Below are positions 1 through 7,725 of a DNA stretch of 15,621 nt, piece by piece. The position numbers and the translations under genes are program-made. Below the pieces are notes generated by a model. It did not search any database and was not told the origin of the DNA. It saw nothing but the letters and a program-made list of their open reading frames with translations. Source of the DNA: Clostridium sp. SCN 57-10 (GTDB taxonomy: Bacteria; Bacillota; Clostridia; Oscillospirales; Butyricicoccaceae); assembly GCA_001725215.1 (NCBI GenBank), contig MEFT01000008.1, positions 1 through 15,621 on the forward strand. Reading direction: 5' to 3'. Within the stretch, counting starts at the first letter, position 1. Each line of letters opens with the position of its first letter.

Positions 1-1
1 G

Positions 2-424
2 ACCGAGCAGCTGCAGAGTGGCGGCATGCGCCGCACCTACCATGCCGTGCTGTGCGGTGTGGGACTGCCCGAATGCGGCACGGTCGATGCGCCCATCGCG
101 CGGCGTGAGGAGGGCGGGCTGGCGCGCTGCGTGCGCGAGGACGGCGAGCGCGCCGTCACACATTTTTGGCGCGAACGCGAGCAAAATGGCTATACGCTGG
201 CGCGTCTGCAGCTTGAAACGGGGCGAACGCACCAAATTCGTGTGCACATGGCGCACCTCGGCTTTCCTGTCGCGGGAGACTTTCTTTACGGCACCGAGCT
301 GCCCGACTTTGCGGGGCACGCGCTGCACGCCTCGCGCCTGACGCTGAGCCATCCCCTGACCGGCGCGCCTATCGTGTGCGAATCTCCGCTGCCCGCGCCC
401 ATGTGTGCGCTTCTCGATGGGTAA
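2..424 (+). CDS. RluA-family pseudouridine synthase, C-terminal part (5' end outside window)
   Basis: The reading frame is open from the window edge and leaves about 140 residues before the TAA stop. The fragment carries the C-terminal signature of RluA-type synthases: a YHAVLCG strand near the start, then LETGRTHQIRVHMAHLGFPV followed by GDFLYG, and an HASRLTLSHPLTG segment close to the end. These enzymes isomerise specific uridines in 23S rRNA or tRNA to pseudouridine. The catalytic Asp of the HRLDxxTSG motif would lie upstream of the window, so activity and the exact member (RluC, RluD or other) cannot be judged. An internal ATG at 26 is not a credible start because the family fold continues upstream of it. 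No clear terminator separates it from the next gene, which has its own promoter. Confidence 0.9.
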   Translation, partial: TEQLQSGGMRRTYHAVLCGVGLPECGTVDAPIARREEGGLARCVREDGERAVTHFWREREQNGYTLARLQLETGRTHQIRVHMAHLGFPVAGDFLYGTELPDFAGHALHASRLTLSHPLTGAPIVCESPLPAPMCALLDG

Positions 425-455
425 CGGTAGTAAAGCCGCAGAGCTTTCGCGCTGC

Positions 456-485
456 TGGACAAATGATTGCGCGGTATGATACAAT
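456..485 (+). promoter_or_regulatory. Promoter of the MATE-yfbR unit, extended -10
   Basis: TGGACA at 456-461 (5 of 6 matches to the -35 consensus), an 18-base spacer, then TACAAT at 480-485. TG at 477-478, one base ahead of the -10, makes an extended -10. Transcription would start near 492, about 38 bases before the GTG start. The leader contains a small GCGGC/GCCGC hairpin (504-516) just before the ribosome binding site. Confidence 0.6.
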
Positions 486-529
486 AAAGGATACAACAAA
501 ACCGCGGCTGTGCCGCAGAGGGAGGCCAT

Positions 530-1900
530 GTGACCGATCTTACACAGGGCAAAGAAGGAAAGCAGATCATCAAGTTCGCCATCCCCATGATTCTCGGCAA
601 CCTGCTGCAGCAGGTCTATAATATGACCGATGGTGTTGTGGTAGGGCATTATGTGGGGCAGGATGCGTTCGGCGCCGTAGGCACCGCATTCCCCATTATG
701 TTTTTACTAATCGCATTTATGATAGGGCTTGCCGCAGGCATCTCCATCATTGTGTCGCAGTTGGTGGGCGCAAAACGTGCGGACGAGCTGCGCCGCGCCA
801 TTTCAACGACTTACTGGGTCACGGTGGTGTTCGGGCTGATCGCGCTCGTCGTCGGTCTGCTGATCGCAGAGCCGATGCTGCGCTATGTGCTCGCCGTGCC
901 CGATGTTGTGTTTGCAGACACGCTCGCCTATTTACGCATCATGTTTTTCGCCATGCCGTTTATGTTCATTTTCAACACCTATTCCGGTCTGATGCGCGCG
1001 ATGGGCGACAGCCATACTCCGCTTTATTTCTTGATTTTTTCCACCGTGCTCAATATCGCGCTCGACATCTGGTTTGTCGCGGGCTTTGGGCTCGGTGTGC
1101 CCGGTGTTGCATGGGCGACTTTTTTGGCAACGGGCGTCGCGGCGGTTGCCGTAACCGTTTATGCATACCTGAAGGTGCCCGCGCTGCGCATCGCGCCGCG
1201 TGATATGGCGTTTGACGGCACACTCTTCCGCCAGATGTTGCGCCTTGGCGTTCCGTCGGCGCTGCAGCAGGCCTTTATGTCGGCAGGTATGATTGCCGTG
1301 CAGCGGCTTGTCAACAGCTTCGGCATCGAAACAATGTCGGCCTTCAACGCGGGCGGACGCATCGAGCAGGTCGTCACGATGCCTATCATGAACATCCAGA
1401 TGGCACTTTCCACCTTTGTGGCGCAGAACATTGGCGCAAACAAGATGGATCGCATCGAGCGCGGCTTCCGCGTCACGCAGAAGATTATGGTGGGTACGTC
1501 TATCGTGTGCGGCGCGATCCTCGTCGTCGGCGCGCGTCTGTTTATCCGCGCCTTTGTGCCGACGGCGACGCCCCTTGTGCTTTCGCTCGGCGCGTCCTAC
1601 CTCATCATGATGGGTTCCATGGTATGGATTTTCTATATTCAAAGCGCCATGCAGGGCGTGCTGCGCGGCGCCGGCGACGTAATGATCTGCACGGTTTCAA
1701 CCATGGTATCGTTCGGCGTGCGCCTTGTGCTGGCCTATCTGCTGGCCGGTACGGCGCTCGCGCAACACGCCATCTGGTGGACCATGCCGGTCGGCTGGCT
1801 GGTAGGCCTTATCATCATCGGTACGCGCTATAAGCAGGGGCACTGGCGCACCATGCGCATTCTGAGCAGACTGGACGAGCCGAAGGGGGAAGCGGCATGA
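530..1900 (+). CDS. MATE family multidrug/cation antiporter
   Basis: A 456-residue integral membrane protein of normal MATE length with about twelve hydrophobic helices. Known family members exchange Na+ or H+ for drugs, dyes or metabolites across the cytoplasmic membrane. The N-terminus (MTDLTQG, then a charged stretch and the first helix) and the QQVYNMTDGVVVGHYVG segment with Asp34 are typical of the Bacillota DinF/NorM-like branch. The start is GTG at 530, with GGGAGG at 520-525 four bases ahead; the next in-frame Met is residue 20, inside helix 1. An ATG at 528 is followed at once by TGA, so it overlaps the real start but encodes nothing. The stop overlaps the ATG of the next gene (ATGA), so the two are coupled. 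The substrate cannot be deduced. Confidence 0.93.
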   Translation: MTDLTQGKEGKQIIKFAIPMILGNLLQQVYNMTDGVVVGHYVGQDAFGAVGTAFPIMFLLIAFMIGLAAGISIIVSQLVGAKRADELRRAISTTYWVTVVFGLIALVVGLLIAEPMLRYVLAVPDVVFADTLAYLRIMFFAMPFMFIFNTYSGLMRAMGDSHTPLYFLIFSTVLNIALDIWFVAGFGLGVPGVAWATFLATGVAAVAVTVYAYLKVPALRIAPRDMAFDGTLFRQMLRLGVPSALQQAFMSAGMIAVQRLVNSFGIETMSAFNAGGRIEQVVTMPIMNIQMALSTFVAQNIGANKMDRIERGFRVTQKIMVGTSIVCGAILVVGARLFIRAFVPTATPLVLSLGASYLIMMGSMVWIFYIQSAMQGVLRGAGDVMICTVSTMVSFGVRLVLAYLLAGTALAQHAIWWTMPVGWLVGLIIIGTRYKQGHWRTMRILSRLDEPKGEAA

Positions 1901-2523
1901 AGCAATGGGGATTTTTTGCCATGGTCGGACGCATGAAGCACATCACTCGCTGGGGGCTGATGCGCAATACCATGCGCGAGAGTTTGGCCGAGCACAGCTT
2001 TGATACAGCGGTGATCGCCCACGCTCTGGCTGCCATCGGACGCGATATGTTCGGCAGCGAGGTCGAGCCGGGCGAAATCGCGGCGGCGGCGCTCTTTCAC
2101 GATTCGTCCGAGATTTTAACGGGCGATTTGCCCACACCGGTCAAGTATCACAACCCAGAGATACGAGACGCGTTTCATTCGCTTGAAAGCGCCGCGCGAG
2201 AGAGACTTGTGGGCATGCTGCCCGACGAACTGCGCCCGCGCTATCGCGCGCTCTTTTCGTATGACGTCGAGCGGCCGGAATTTTATCGCTATATCAGGGC
2301 GGCCGATAAAATCAGCGCCTATGTCAAATGCCTTGAGGAGCAAAAAAGTGGAAATACAGAGTTTGACATGGCGGCGCGCCAGCTGCGTGACGCGGTGGCG
2401 GCTCTGCATATGCCGGAGGCCGATTACTATATGCAGCACTGTGTGCCGGCTTCCGGTCTTACCCTTGACGAACTGCAAAATAACGCCCAAGCGGCAGAGG
2501 GCGAAGTGGAGGAAAGCTTATGA
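1897..2523 (+). CDS. yfbR: YfbR-like HD-domain 5'-deoxynucleotidase
   Basis: A 208-residue soluble protein that aligns without gaps to E. coli YfbR (199 residues) over most of its length. YfbR hydrolyses deoxyribonucleoside 5'-monophosphates, and the metal and catalytic residues fall at the same numbers here: His33 (LAEHS), His68-Asp69 (LFHDSSE) and Asp137 (RAADK). Arg18-Trp19, Glu72, Asp77 and the LTGDLPTPVKY segment that shape the YfbR nucleotide pocket are also kept. The start ATG overlaps the MATE stop, with a purine-rich GAAGGGGGAAG ribosome binding site from 1881. The next gene overlaps its stop by ATGA. The likely role is salvage or clearance of dNMPs in the cytoplasm. The link to the transporter is suggested only by gene order. 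Confidence 0.9.
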   Translation: MKQWGFFAMVGRMKHITRWGLMRNTMRESLAEHSFDTAVIAHALAAIGRDMFGSEVEPGEIAAAALFHDSSEILTGDLPTPVKYHNPEIRDAFHSLESAARERLVGMLPDELRPRYRALFSYDVERPEFYRYIRAADKISAYVKCLEEQKSGNTEFDMAARQLRDAVAALHMPEADYYMQHCVPASGLTLDELQNNAQAAEGEVEESL

Positions 2524-3005
2524 ACTTTACTGTTTTTTACCTCATCATCGGACTGTGCATTCTGTGGGAATGCAATCTTCTGTTTGTCCACCGCGACAGG
2601 GTTAAGCTGCCCGGCGAGGTGCCGTATCGCAACATCGTGATGCCCGTCGCCTGCATACTGTTCAGCATATTTTTTATCGTGCGCTGGGGCATCGGTACAG
2701 AGCAGTTCATCGTCGTAGGCGGCTTTATCGTCGCGACGGTGCTCTATTTGCCCATCAAGTCGGGCCTGATGGATGATGGCGTGTTCGTCAACGGTTCGTT
2801 TATGCCGTTTACCAAAATGCAGTATTACGCGATTGACGAGCTGGGCAACGGAAAGATCCGCCTGCGCGCCGTCGCCGCGCGCAAAGAAGTCAGCATGTAC
2901 TACGCCAAAGAGCAAGAGGGGTTGGTCGGCGCTTACTTCGAGAAAAGCAACGTGCCTACCTTTGAAGCGATGCGCGAGCAGCGCAGACAGGCACGCGATA
3001 ATTGA
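2520..3005 (+). CDS. Small membrane protein, three predicted helices, function unknown
   Basis: A 161-residue protein that I do not recognise with confidence. Three hydrophobic segments lie at about residues 4-22, 38-55 and 61-79. They are followed by a polar domain of about 80 residues that begins at SGLMDDGVFVNG, continues with a MPFTKMQYYAID segment and ends in a basic, helical tail (EQRRQARDN). The helices-then-beta-domain layout resembles small PH-like membrane proteins of Clostridia (DUF5673-like families), but this is a guess from pattern only. The start ATG overlaps the yfbR stop and has GTGGAGG about seven bases ahead, so it is translated as the third gene of the unit. A strong terminator follows twelve bases after the stop. 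Confidence 0.8.
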   Translation: MNFTVFYLIIGLCILWECNLLFVHRDRVKLPGEVPYRNIVMPVACILFSIFFIVRWGIGTEQFIVVGGFIVATVLYLPIKSGLMDDGVFVNGSFMPFTKMQYYAIDELGNGKIRLRAVAARKEVSMYYAKEQEGLVGAYFEKSNVPTFEAMREQRRQARDN

Positions 3006-3016
3006 CATTCACTCGT

Positions 3017-3045
3017 AAAGACCCGCAACATCGTTGCGGGTCTTT
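3017..3045 (+). terminator. Rho-independent terminator of the MATE-yfbR-membrane protein unit
   Basis: Perfect 13-bp stem: AAAGACCCGCAAC (3017-3029) pairs with GTTGCGGGTCTTT (3033-3045) across a three-base ATC loop. The T-tract is short (TTT, then GCTTGCGCTT), so it may be imperfect. Confidence 0.8.
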
Positions 3046-3047
3046 GC

Positions 3048-3077
3048 TTGCGCTTAATGCGCCGTATGTGATACAAT
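3048..3077 (+). promoter_or_regulatory. Probable purB promoter
   Basis: TTGCGC at 3048-3053, 18-base spacer, TACAAT at 3072-3077. The -10 sits in a GATACAATAA context almost identical to that of the promoter at 480-485, with TG at 3069-3070 one base before it (extended -10). The -35 is weak. Transcription would start near 3084, about 27 bases before the chosen purB start. Confidence 0.5.
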
Positions 3078-3110
3078 AACATATCATGAATGAGCAACGG
3101 AGGACTATCG

Positions 3111-4544
3111 ATGGGAGAATATGACCGCTATCAATCGCCGCTGTCGTCGCGCTATGCAAGCGACGAGATGCAGTTTCTGTTTTCGCCGCAGCATAAGTTT
3201 GCCACATGGCGCAGGCTGTGGCTTTGGCTTGCCGAGAGCGAGCGCGAGCTGGGGCTACCCGTTACCGAAGAGCAGCTTTCCGAGATGCGCGACCATTTGG
3301 ACGATATCGACTTTGCGCGCGCCGCAGAGCTTGAAAACAAGTTGCGGCACGACGTGATGGCGCACGTTCACACGTTTGGCGAGCGCTGCCCCGCGGCAAT
3401 GCCCATTATCCACCTCGGCGCAACCTCCTGCTATGTCGGCGACAACACCGATGTGCTCATCATGCGCGATGGCTTAAAGCTCGTGCGTGCGCGGCTCGTG
3501 GCCGTTATCCGCGCGCTTGCGCGGTTTGCAGGCGAGCACGCCGCACAGCCAACGCTCGGCTTCACCCACTTTCAGCCCGCGCAGCCGACCACGGTGGGCA
3601 AGCGCGCCTGCCTGTGGCTTAACGATCTGCTGCTCGACCTCGATGAGCTTGAGTTTGTGATGAATTCTCTTCTGCCGCTCGGCAGCAAGGGCACGACGGG
3701 CACCCAGGCCAGCTTTTTAGAGCTGTTTGATGGCGATTTTGAAAAGGTTTGCGCGCTTGACGCGAAAATCGCGGAGAAGATGGGCTTTGACCGCTGCGTA
3801 CCCGTGTCGGGGCAGACCTATTCACGCAAGACCGACGCGCGCGTTGTGAACGTGCTGTCGGCCATCGCGCAGAGCGCGCACAAGTTTTCAAACGACATCC
3901 GTCTGCTCGCCCACCTCAAAGAGGTGGAGGAGCCGTTTGAAAAGAACCAGATCGGCTCGTCTGCCATGGCGTATAAGCGCAACCCCATGCGCAGCGAGCG
4001 CATCGCGTCGCTTGCGCGCTATCTGATCGTCGACGCGGCAAACCCCGCCATCACGGCGGCGACGCAGTGGTTCGAGCGCACGCTGGACGACAGCGCGAAC
4101 AAGCGCATCGCCGTTGCCGAAGCGTTTTTGGCGTGCGACGCCATTCTAAGCCTTTACCTCAATGTGGCGCAGGGGCTCGTCGTCTACCCCAAGGTCATCG
4201 AAAAGCGCCTGCGCGCCGAGCTGCCCTTTATGGCGACCGAAAATATCATGATGGACGCCGTTAAGCGCGGTGGCGACCGTCAGGAGCTGCACGAGCGTAT
4301 CCGCCTGCATTCGATAGAAGCGGGGCGCATCATCAAGCTGGAGGGCGGCGAAAATGACCTGCTCGCCCGCATTGCCGCCGACGACGCCTTCGGTGTAACG
4401 GAGGATGAGCTGAACGCGCTGATGGACCCGCGCGCGTTTATCGGCTGTGCCGCCATGCAGACCGAGCGGTTTTTGGCGCATACGGTCACGCCGCTGCTTG
4501 CACGCTATCCCGATGAAGATGCAAGCGCGGATATCCGCGTGTAA
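3111..4544 (+). CDS. purB: Adenylosuccinate lyase, eukaryote-like (PurB type 2) branch
   Basis: A 477-residue cytosolic enzyme of purine synthesis. It cleaves SAICAR to AICAR and adenylosuccinate to AMP, releasing fumarate. The family signature is clear in GSSAMAYKRNPMRSER (catalytic Ser loop), with LGFTHFQPAQ (catalytic His) and HLGATSCYVGDNTD upstream. Several segments (SPLSSRYAS, WRRLWLWLAE, LRHDVMAHVHTFG, WFERTLDDSANKRI, LVVYPKVIEKR, LPFMATENI) match vertebrate ADSL as I remember it far better than the shorter Bacillus PurB (about 430 residues). I chose ATG 3111 because GGAGG lies at 3099-3103, seven bases ahead, and GEYDRYQSPLSSRY is a natural N-terminus. The ATG at 3090 lies upstream of this Shine-Dalgarno. 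It stands alone, not in a purine cluster. Confidence 0.95.
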   Translation: MGEYDRYQSPLSSRYASDEMQFLFSPQHKFATWRRLWLWLAESERELGLPVTEEQLSEMRDHLDDIDFARAAELENKLRHDVMAHVHTFGERCPAAMPIIHLGATSCYVGDNTDVLIMRDGLKLVRARLVAVIRALARFAGEHAAQPTLGFTHFQPAQPTTVGKRACLWLNDLLLDLDELEFVMNSLLPLGSKGTTGTQASFLELFDGDFEKVCALDAKIAEKMGFDRCVPVSGQTYSRKTDARVVNVLSAIAQSAHKFSNDIRLLAHLKEVEEPFEKNQIGSSAMAYKRNPMRSERIASLARYLIVDAANPAITAATQWFERTLDDSANKRIAVAEAFLACDAILSLYLNVAQGLVVYPKVIEKRLRAELPFMATENIMMDAVKRGGDRQELHERIRLHSIEAGRIIKLEGGENDLLARIAADDAFGVTEDELNALMDPRAFIGCAAMQTERFLAHTVTPLLARYPDEDASADIRV

Positions 4545-4760
4545 ATGAAGTGAAGGGAGTGTGAGCAGACTCTTTGAAAACACTGATTTTTCTGACCACT
4601 TCCGGAGGGAAACCCAATCCCACCGTTAAACCGCCGCATAAGCGTGGATTATCCCCCTTGTTTCGCCGATATGTTGAAGAAAATGGACAGGGCGGGGCGC
4701 TTGTTCGCCGCGCGTGCCGCCGGAAAGGCAAAGTAAGTTAAGCCCTCAGGCTTTTATAAA
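4545..4760. other. Intergenic element with overlapping short open frames, unexplained
   Basis: This stretch between purB and the terminator has no recognised gene but is not featureless. Three short + strand frames are open: GTG 4561 to TAA 4629 (22 codons, preceded by GGGAG at 4555-4559), TTG 4574 to TAA 4741 (55 codons, a basic Pro/Arg/Gly-rich peptide) and ATG 4671 to TAA 4736 (21 codons, Ala/Lys/Arg-rich). The minus strand is open from 4731 down to 4486, into purB. None matches a family I know. It could be a small-protein gene, a decayed gene end, or a copy of a dispersed intergenic repeat. Confidence 0.35.
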
Positions 4761-4763
4761 TGC

Positions 4764-4793
4764 AAACCGGCTGTGCAGAAGCACAGCCGGTTT
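4764..4793. terminator. Bidirectional terminator between purB (+) and gatB (-)
   Basis: AAACCGGCTGTGC (4764-4776) pairs perfectly with GCACAGCCGGTTT (4781-4793) around an AGAA loop. On the + strand TTTTGCTATT follows. On the minus strand TTTGCATTTAT follows. It can therefore end transcripts from both sides. Confidence 0.82.
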
Positions 4794-4852
4794 TGCTATT
4801 TACATCACGAAAAACTGCTTACGCGAGAGGCGGGCTAAACATGCGCCACAGT

Positions 4853-6274
4853 TTAAAGCCCCAGCGTCTCGCGTAGCAGGTCGGCGAGCTTTTCAGGGTT
4901 TGCTTTGCCGCGCGTTAAGCGCATGCCTTGCCCGACAAGAGCCTGCAAGGCCGCCTGCTTGCCACCCAGTAAGTCGCGCACGATTTTTTCGTTTTGCACG
5001 ATGACCTGCTCTGCCGTTTCGCGCAGCGCGCCGTCGTCGCTTACCTGCTCCAGTCCATGCTCGCGCATATAGGCTTCGGGGTCAGCGCCCTCGAGTACGG
5101 CGGCAAGCACCCGCTGCGCGGCCGTGCTGCTTAAGCGGCCGTCGCCCGAAAGGTTGCACAGCGCGGCAAACTTCGCGCCGTCGAGCGCGATGGCGTCTTC
5201 CTCCCCGAGGGAGGGCAGCACGCCGCCGATCAGCAGGTTGGCGCACACCTTGGGATAGCGTGTTTTTGCCGCGGTCTCGCGGAAAAACTGTGCGGCGGAG
5301 GTACTGCGGATTAAAAGTCCCGCCGCGTATTCGCTCAGTCCGAAGCGGGCGATGAACTCACGTTTGTTTTCATCGGGCAGCGCGGGCAGCTCGGCGCGTA
5401 TATCCTCAATCTCCCGCTCGGTCAGCGTGACGGGCGGCAGATCGGGATCGGGGAAATAGCGGTAGTCGTCTGCGTTTTCCTTGCGGCGCATGGCGCTTGT
5501 CGTGCCCGTCGCCGCATCGAAGCGGCGCGTCTCCTGCTCGACGGTGCCGCCCGCCTCGATCAGCTCGACCTGGCGGCGAAATTCCACCTCCACCGCGCGG
5601 TAAATCGACTGAAAGCTGTTCAGGTTTTTCATCTCGGTGCGCGTGCCAAGCGCTGTTTCACCTTTTTTGCGCACCGAGAGGTTGACGTCGCAGCGAAGCG
5701 AACCTTCGTTCATGCGGCAGTCTGATACGCCCGCGGCGAGCAGTACGGCGCGTAGCGACTGCACATAGCTTTTGGCTTCCTCCGCCGAGCGGATGTCCGG
5801 CTCGGACACGATTTCGATGAGCGGCACGCCGCAGCGGTTGCAGTCGAGCAGCGTGCCCTCTCCGGGAAGATGAACCAGTTTGCCCGCGTCCTCCTCAATG
5901 TGGATGCGCGTGATGCCCACGCGGCGCGCGCCGTTCGGCGTGTCCACGTCGAGATGTCCGCCGACGCACAGCGGCGCGTCATACTGCGAGATTTGATACG
6001 CCTTGGGCAGGTCGGGGTAAACATAGTTCTTGCGGTCGAGCTTCGAAAAACGCGCGATGGTGCAACCCAGCGCCAGCCCCGCCCGCACGGCGAGGCGTAC
6101 GACCTCGCGGTTGAGCACGGGCAGCGCGCCCGGCATGCCGGTGCACACCGGGCAGCACTGCGTGTTGGGCGGCGCGCCGAACGTTGTGGGGCAACCGCAG
6201 AAAATCTTCGTCGCGGTCTTGAGCTCGGCGTGCACCTCAAGGCCGATGACACATTCATAGTCGTGCAGGCTCAT
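4853..6274 (-). CDS. gatB: Asp/Glu-tRNA amidotransferase subunit B
   Basis: A 473-residue protein, the usual GatB length. GatB holds the tRNA-binding and kinase half of GatCAB: it activates the mis-attached Asp or Glu with ATP and receives ammonia channelled from GatA. The signature region is intact: YECVIGLEVHAELKT at the N-terminus, zinc-type cysteines Cys26, Cys28, Cys41 and Cys44 (CGCP and CCPVC), LDRKNYVYPDLPKAYQISQ, and a DCNRCGVPLIEIVSEPD segment. The C-terminus is the helical YqeY-like tail domain that contacts tRNA. ATG 6274 has AGGAGGT at 6281-6287, six bases ahead, and overlaps the gatA stop by ATGA, so translation is coupled. It is the last gene of the aspS-gatC, gatA, gatB operon. 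Confidence 0.96.
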   Translation of the reverse strand: MSLHDYECVIGLEVHAELKTATKIFCGCPTTFGAPPNTQCCPVCTGMPGALPVLNREVVRLAVRAGLALGCTIARFSKLDRKNYVYPDLPKAYQISQYDAPLCVGGHLDVDTPNGARRVGITRIHIEEDAGKLVHLPGEGTLLDCNRCGVPLIEIVSEPDIRSAEEAKSYVQSLRAVLLAAGVSDCRMNEGSLRCDVNLSVRKKGETALGTRTEMKNLNSFQSIYRAVEVEFRRQVELIEAGGTVEQETRRFDAATGTTSAMRRKENADDYRYFPDPDLPPVTLTEREIEDIRAELPALPDENKREFIARFGLSEYAAGLLIRSTSAAQFFRETAAKTRYPKVCANLLIGGVLPSLGEEDAIALDGAKFAALCNLSGDGRLSSTAAQRVLAAVLEGADPEAYMREHGLEQVSDDGALRETAEQVIVQNEKIVRDLLGGKQAALQALVGQGMRLTRGKANPEKLADLLRETLGL

Positions 6275-7725
6275 GCGCGCACCTCCTTTTGGTCTTGTTC
6301 CAGCGCATAGGCGGCGCGGTAGATGGCGCGCTCGCCAAAGTGGCGGCCGATAAGCTGCACCGCGATCGGCAGCCCATCACCGTCAACGCCGTAGGGTAGC
6401 GAAAGCGCGGGCAGACCCGCAAGATTTACGGGAACGGTGCATACGTCGCCGAGGTACATCTCGGTCGGGTCGCCACCCATTTCGCCTATTTTCCATGCCG
6501 CCGTCGGCGCGACAGGGCACAAAATCAGGTCAAAGCGGGAGAACACATCGGCAAAGCCGCGCAGCAGCAGCGTGCGTGCCTGCAAAGCCTTGCGGTAATA
6601 AGCGTCGTAATAACCCGCGCTGAGCACGAAGCTGCCGAGCAGGATGCGGCGGCGCACCTCCGCGCCAAAGCCTTCACTGCGCGTACGGCAGTAAAGCTCG
6701 TCAAGGCTGTCATACTCGGCAGCGCGCGTGCCGTAGCGCACGCCGTCAAACCGCGCGAGGTTGGACGAGGCCTCGGCGCTCGACATGATATAATAGGCGG
6801 GCAGCGCCGCGTCGAGCACGGGTAGCGAAATTTCCTCGATATGGGCGCCCATGCCCTCCAGCGCGCGTGCGGCGGCTAAAACGCCGTCGCGCACGGCGGG
6901 GGCGAGCGCTTCGGTAAAATACTGCCGCGGCAGCGCCACGCGCATACCCCGTACCTCGCCGGTCAGCGCATCGTCAAAGCTGCCCCAGTCACGCGGCAGC
7001 GACGTTGCGTCCTGCGGGTCGTGCCCCGCGATGGCAGAGAGCACGAGGGCGCTGTCGCGCACGTCGCGCGTCAGCGGGCCGATCTGGTCAAGGGAAGAGG
7101 CAAACGCAACCAGTCCCCGGCGCGACACCGCGCCGTAGGTCGGCTTCATGCCGACCACGCCGCAAAACGCGGCCGGCTGGCGGATTGAGCCGCCTGTGTC
7201 CGAGCCGAGCGCAAACGCGGCCTCGCACGCCGCGACGGCGGCGGCAGAGCCGCCCGAGCTGCCACCCGGAACATACGCAAGGTTGCGCGGGTTGCGCGTC
7301 ATGCGAAACGCGGAGTGCTCGGTCGTCGAACCCATCGCAAACTCATCCATGTTGAGCTTGCCGAGCATGGGCGCGGCGGCTGCCTGCAGCCGCGCGGCAA
7401 CGTGCGCGTCATAGGTGGGTACATAGTCCGCGAGTATGCGAGAGGCACAGGTGGTACGCACGTCGCGCGTGCACATATTGTCTTTCAGCGCCATAGGCAC
7501 GCCCGTCAGGGGGGGGGGAGCTTCGCCCGCCTTGAGCAGTGCGTCGGCGTGCGCGGCCTGCGCGCGCGCGCGGTCGGCCGTCACGGTGAGATAGGCGCCG
7601 ATTTCGCCGTCGCTTTGTTCGATGGCGGCAAGATATGCGTCCGCCGCTTCTGCGGCAGACAGCTCGCGGGCACGTAGCGCGGCGGAAAGCTGCGCCGCCG
7701 TGAGAGAAGTCACATCGTTACGCAT
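6271..7725 (-). CDS. gatA: Asp/Glu-tRNA amidotransferase subunit A (glutaminase)
   Basis: A 484-residue amidase-family protein. GatA releases ammonia from glutamine and passes it to GatB for amidation of misacylated tRNA. The Lys/cis-Ser/Ser triad is complete: Lys81 (MALKDNM), Ser156 (GGSSGGSAAA) and Ser180 (GSDTGGSIRQP), each two residues later than I recall for the S. aureus enzyme. The frame is open much further upstream (to 8073), but that part is antisense-like sequence over gatC. I chose ATG 7725 because GGAGGT at 7731-7736 is five bases ahead; the adjacent ATG at 7728 would be only two bases away. It overlaps the end of aspS-gatC by 8 bases. A run of ten G on the + strand (7509-7518) lies inside the codons for Pro70-Leu73. 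Confidence 0.95.
   Translation of the reverse strand: MRNDVTSLTAAQLSAALRARELSAAEAADAYLAAIEQSDGEIGAYLTVTADRARAQAAHADALLKAGEAPPPLTGVPMALKDNMCTRDVRTTCASRILADYVPTYDAHVAARLQAAAAPMLGKLNMDEFAMGSTTEHSAFRMTRNPRNLAYVPGGSSGGSAAAVAACEAAFALGSDTGGSIRQPAAFCGVVGMKPTYGAVSRRGLVAFASSLDQIGPLTRDVRDSALVLSAIAGHDPQDATSLPRDWGSFDDALTGEVRGMRVALPRQYFTEALAPAVRDGVLAAARALEGMGAHIEEISLPVLDAALPAYYIMSSAEASSNLARFDGVRYGTRAAEYDSLDELYCRTRSEGFGAEVRRRILLGSFVLSAGYYDAYYRKALQARTLLLRGFADVFSRFDLILCPVAPTAAWKIGEMGGDPTEMYLGDVCTVPVNLAGLPALSLPYGVDGDGLPIAVQLIGRHFGERAIYRAAYALEQDQKEVRA

Noticed and set aside
932..1642. 236-codon minus-strand frame inside the MATE gene
   Set aside because: It is antisense to a clear 12-helix transporter and is His/Arg/Asp-rich with no domain. 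It is a shadow frame.
3090..3110. Upstream ATG for purB
   Set aside because: The clear GGAGG at 3099-3103 lies between it and ATG 3111, and the family N-terminus begins at the latter.
5870..6310. 146-codon + frame opposite gatB
   Set aside because: It is antisense to conserved GatB motifs, Arg/His/Ala-rich, and unlike any known protein.
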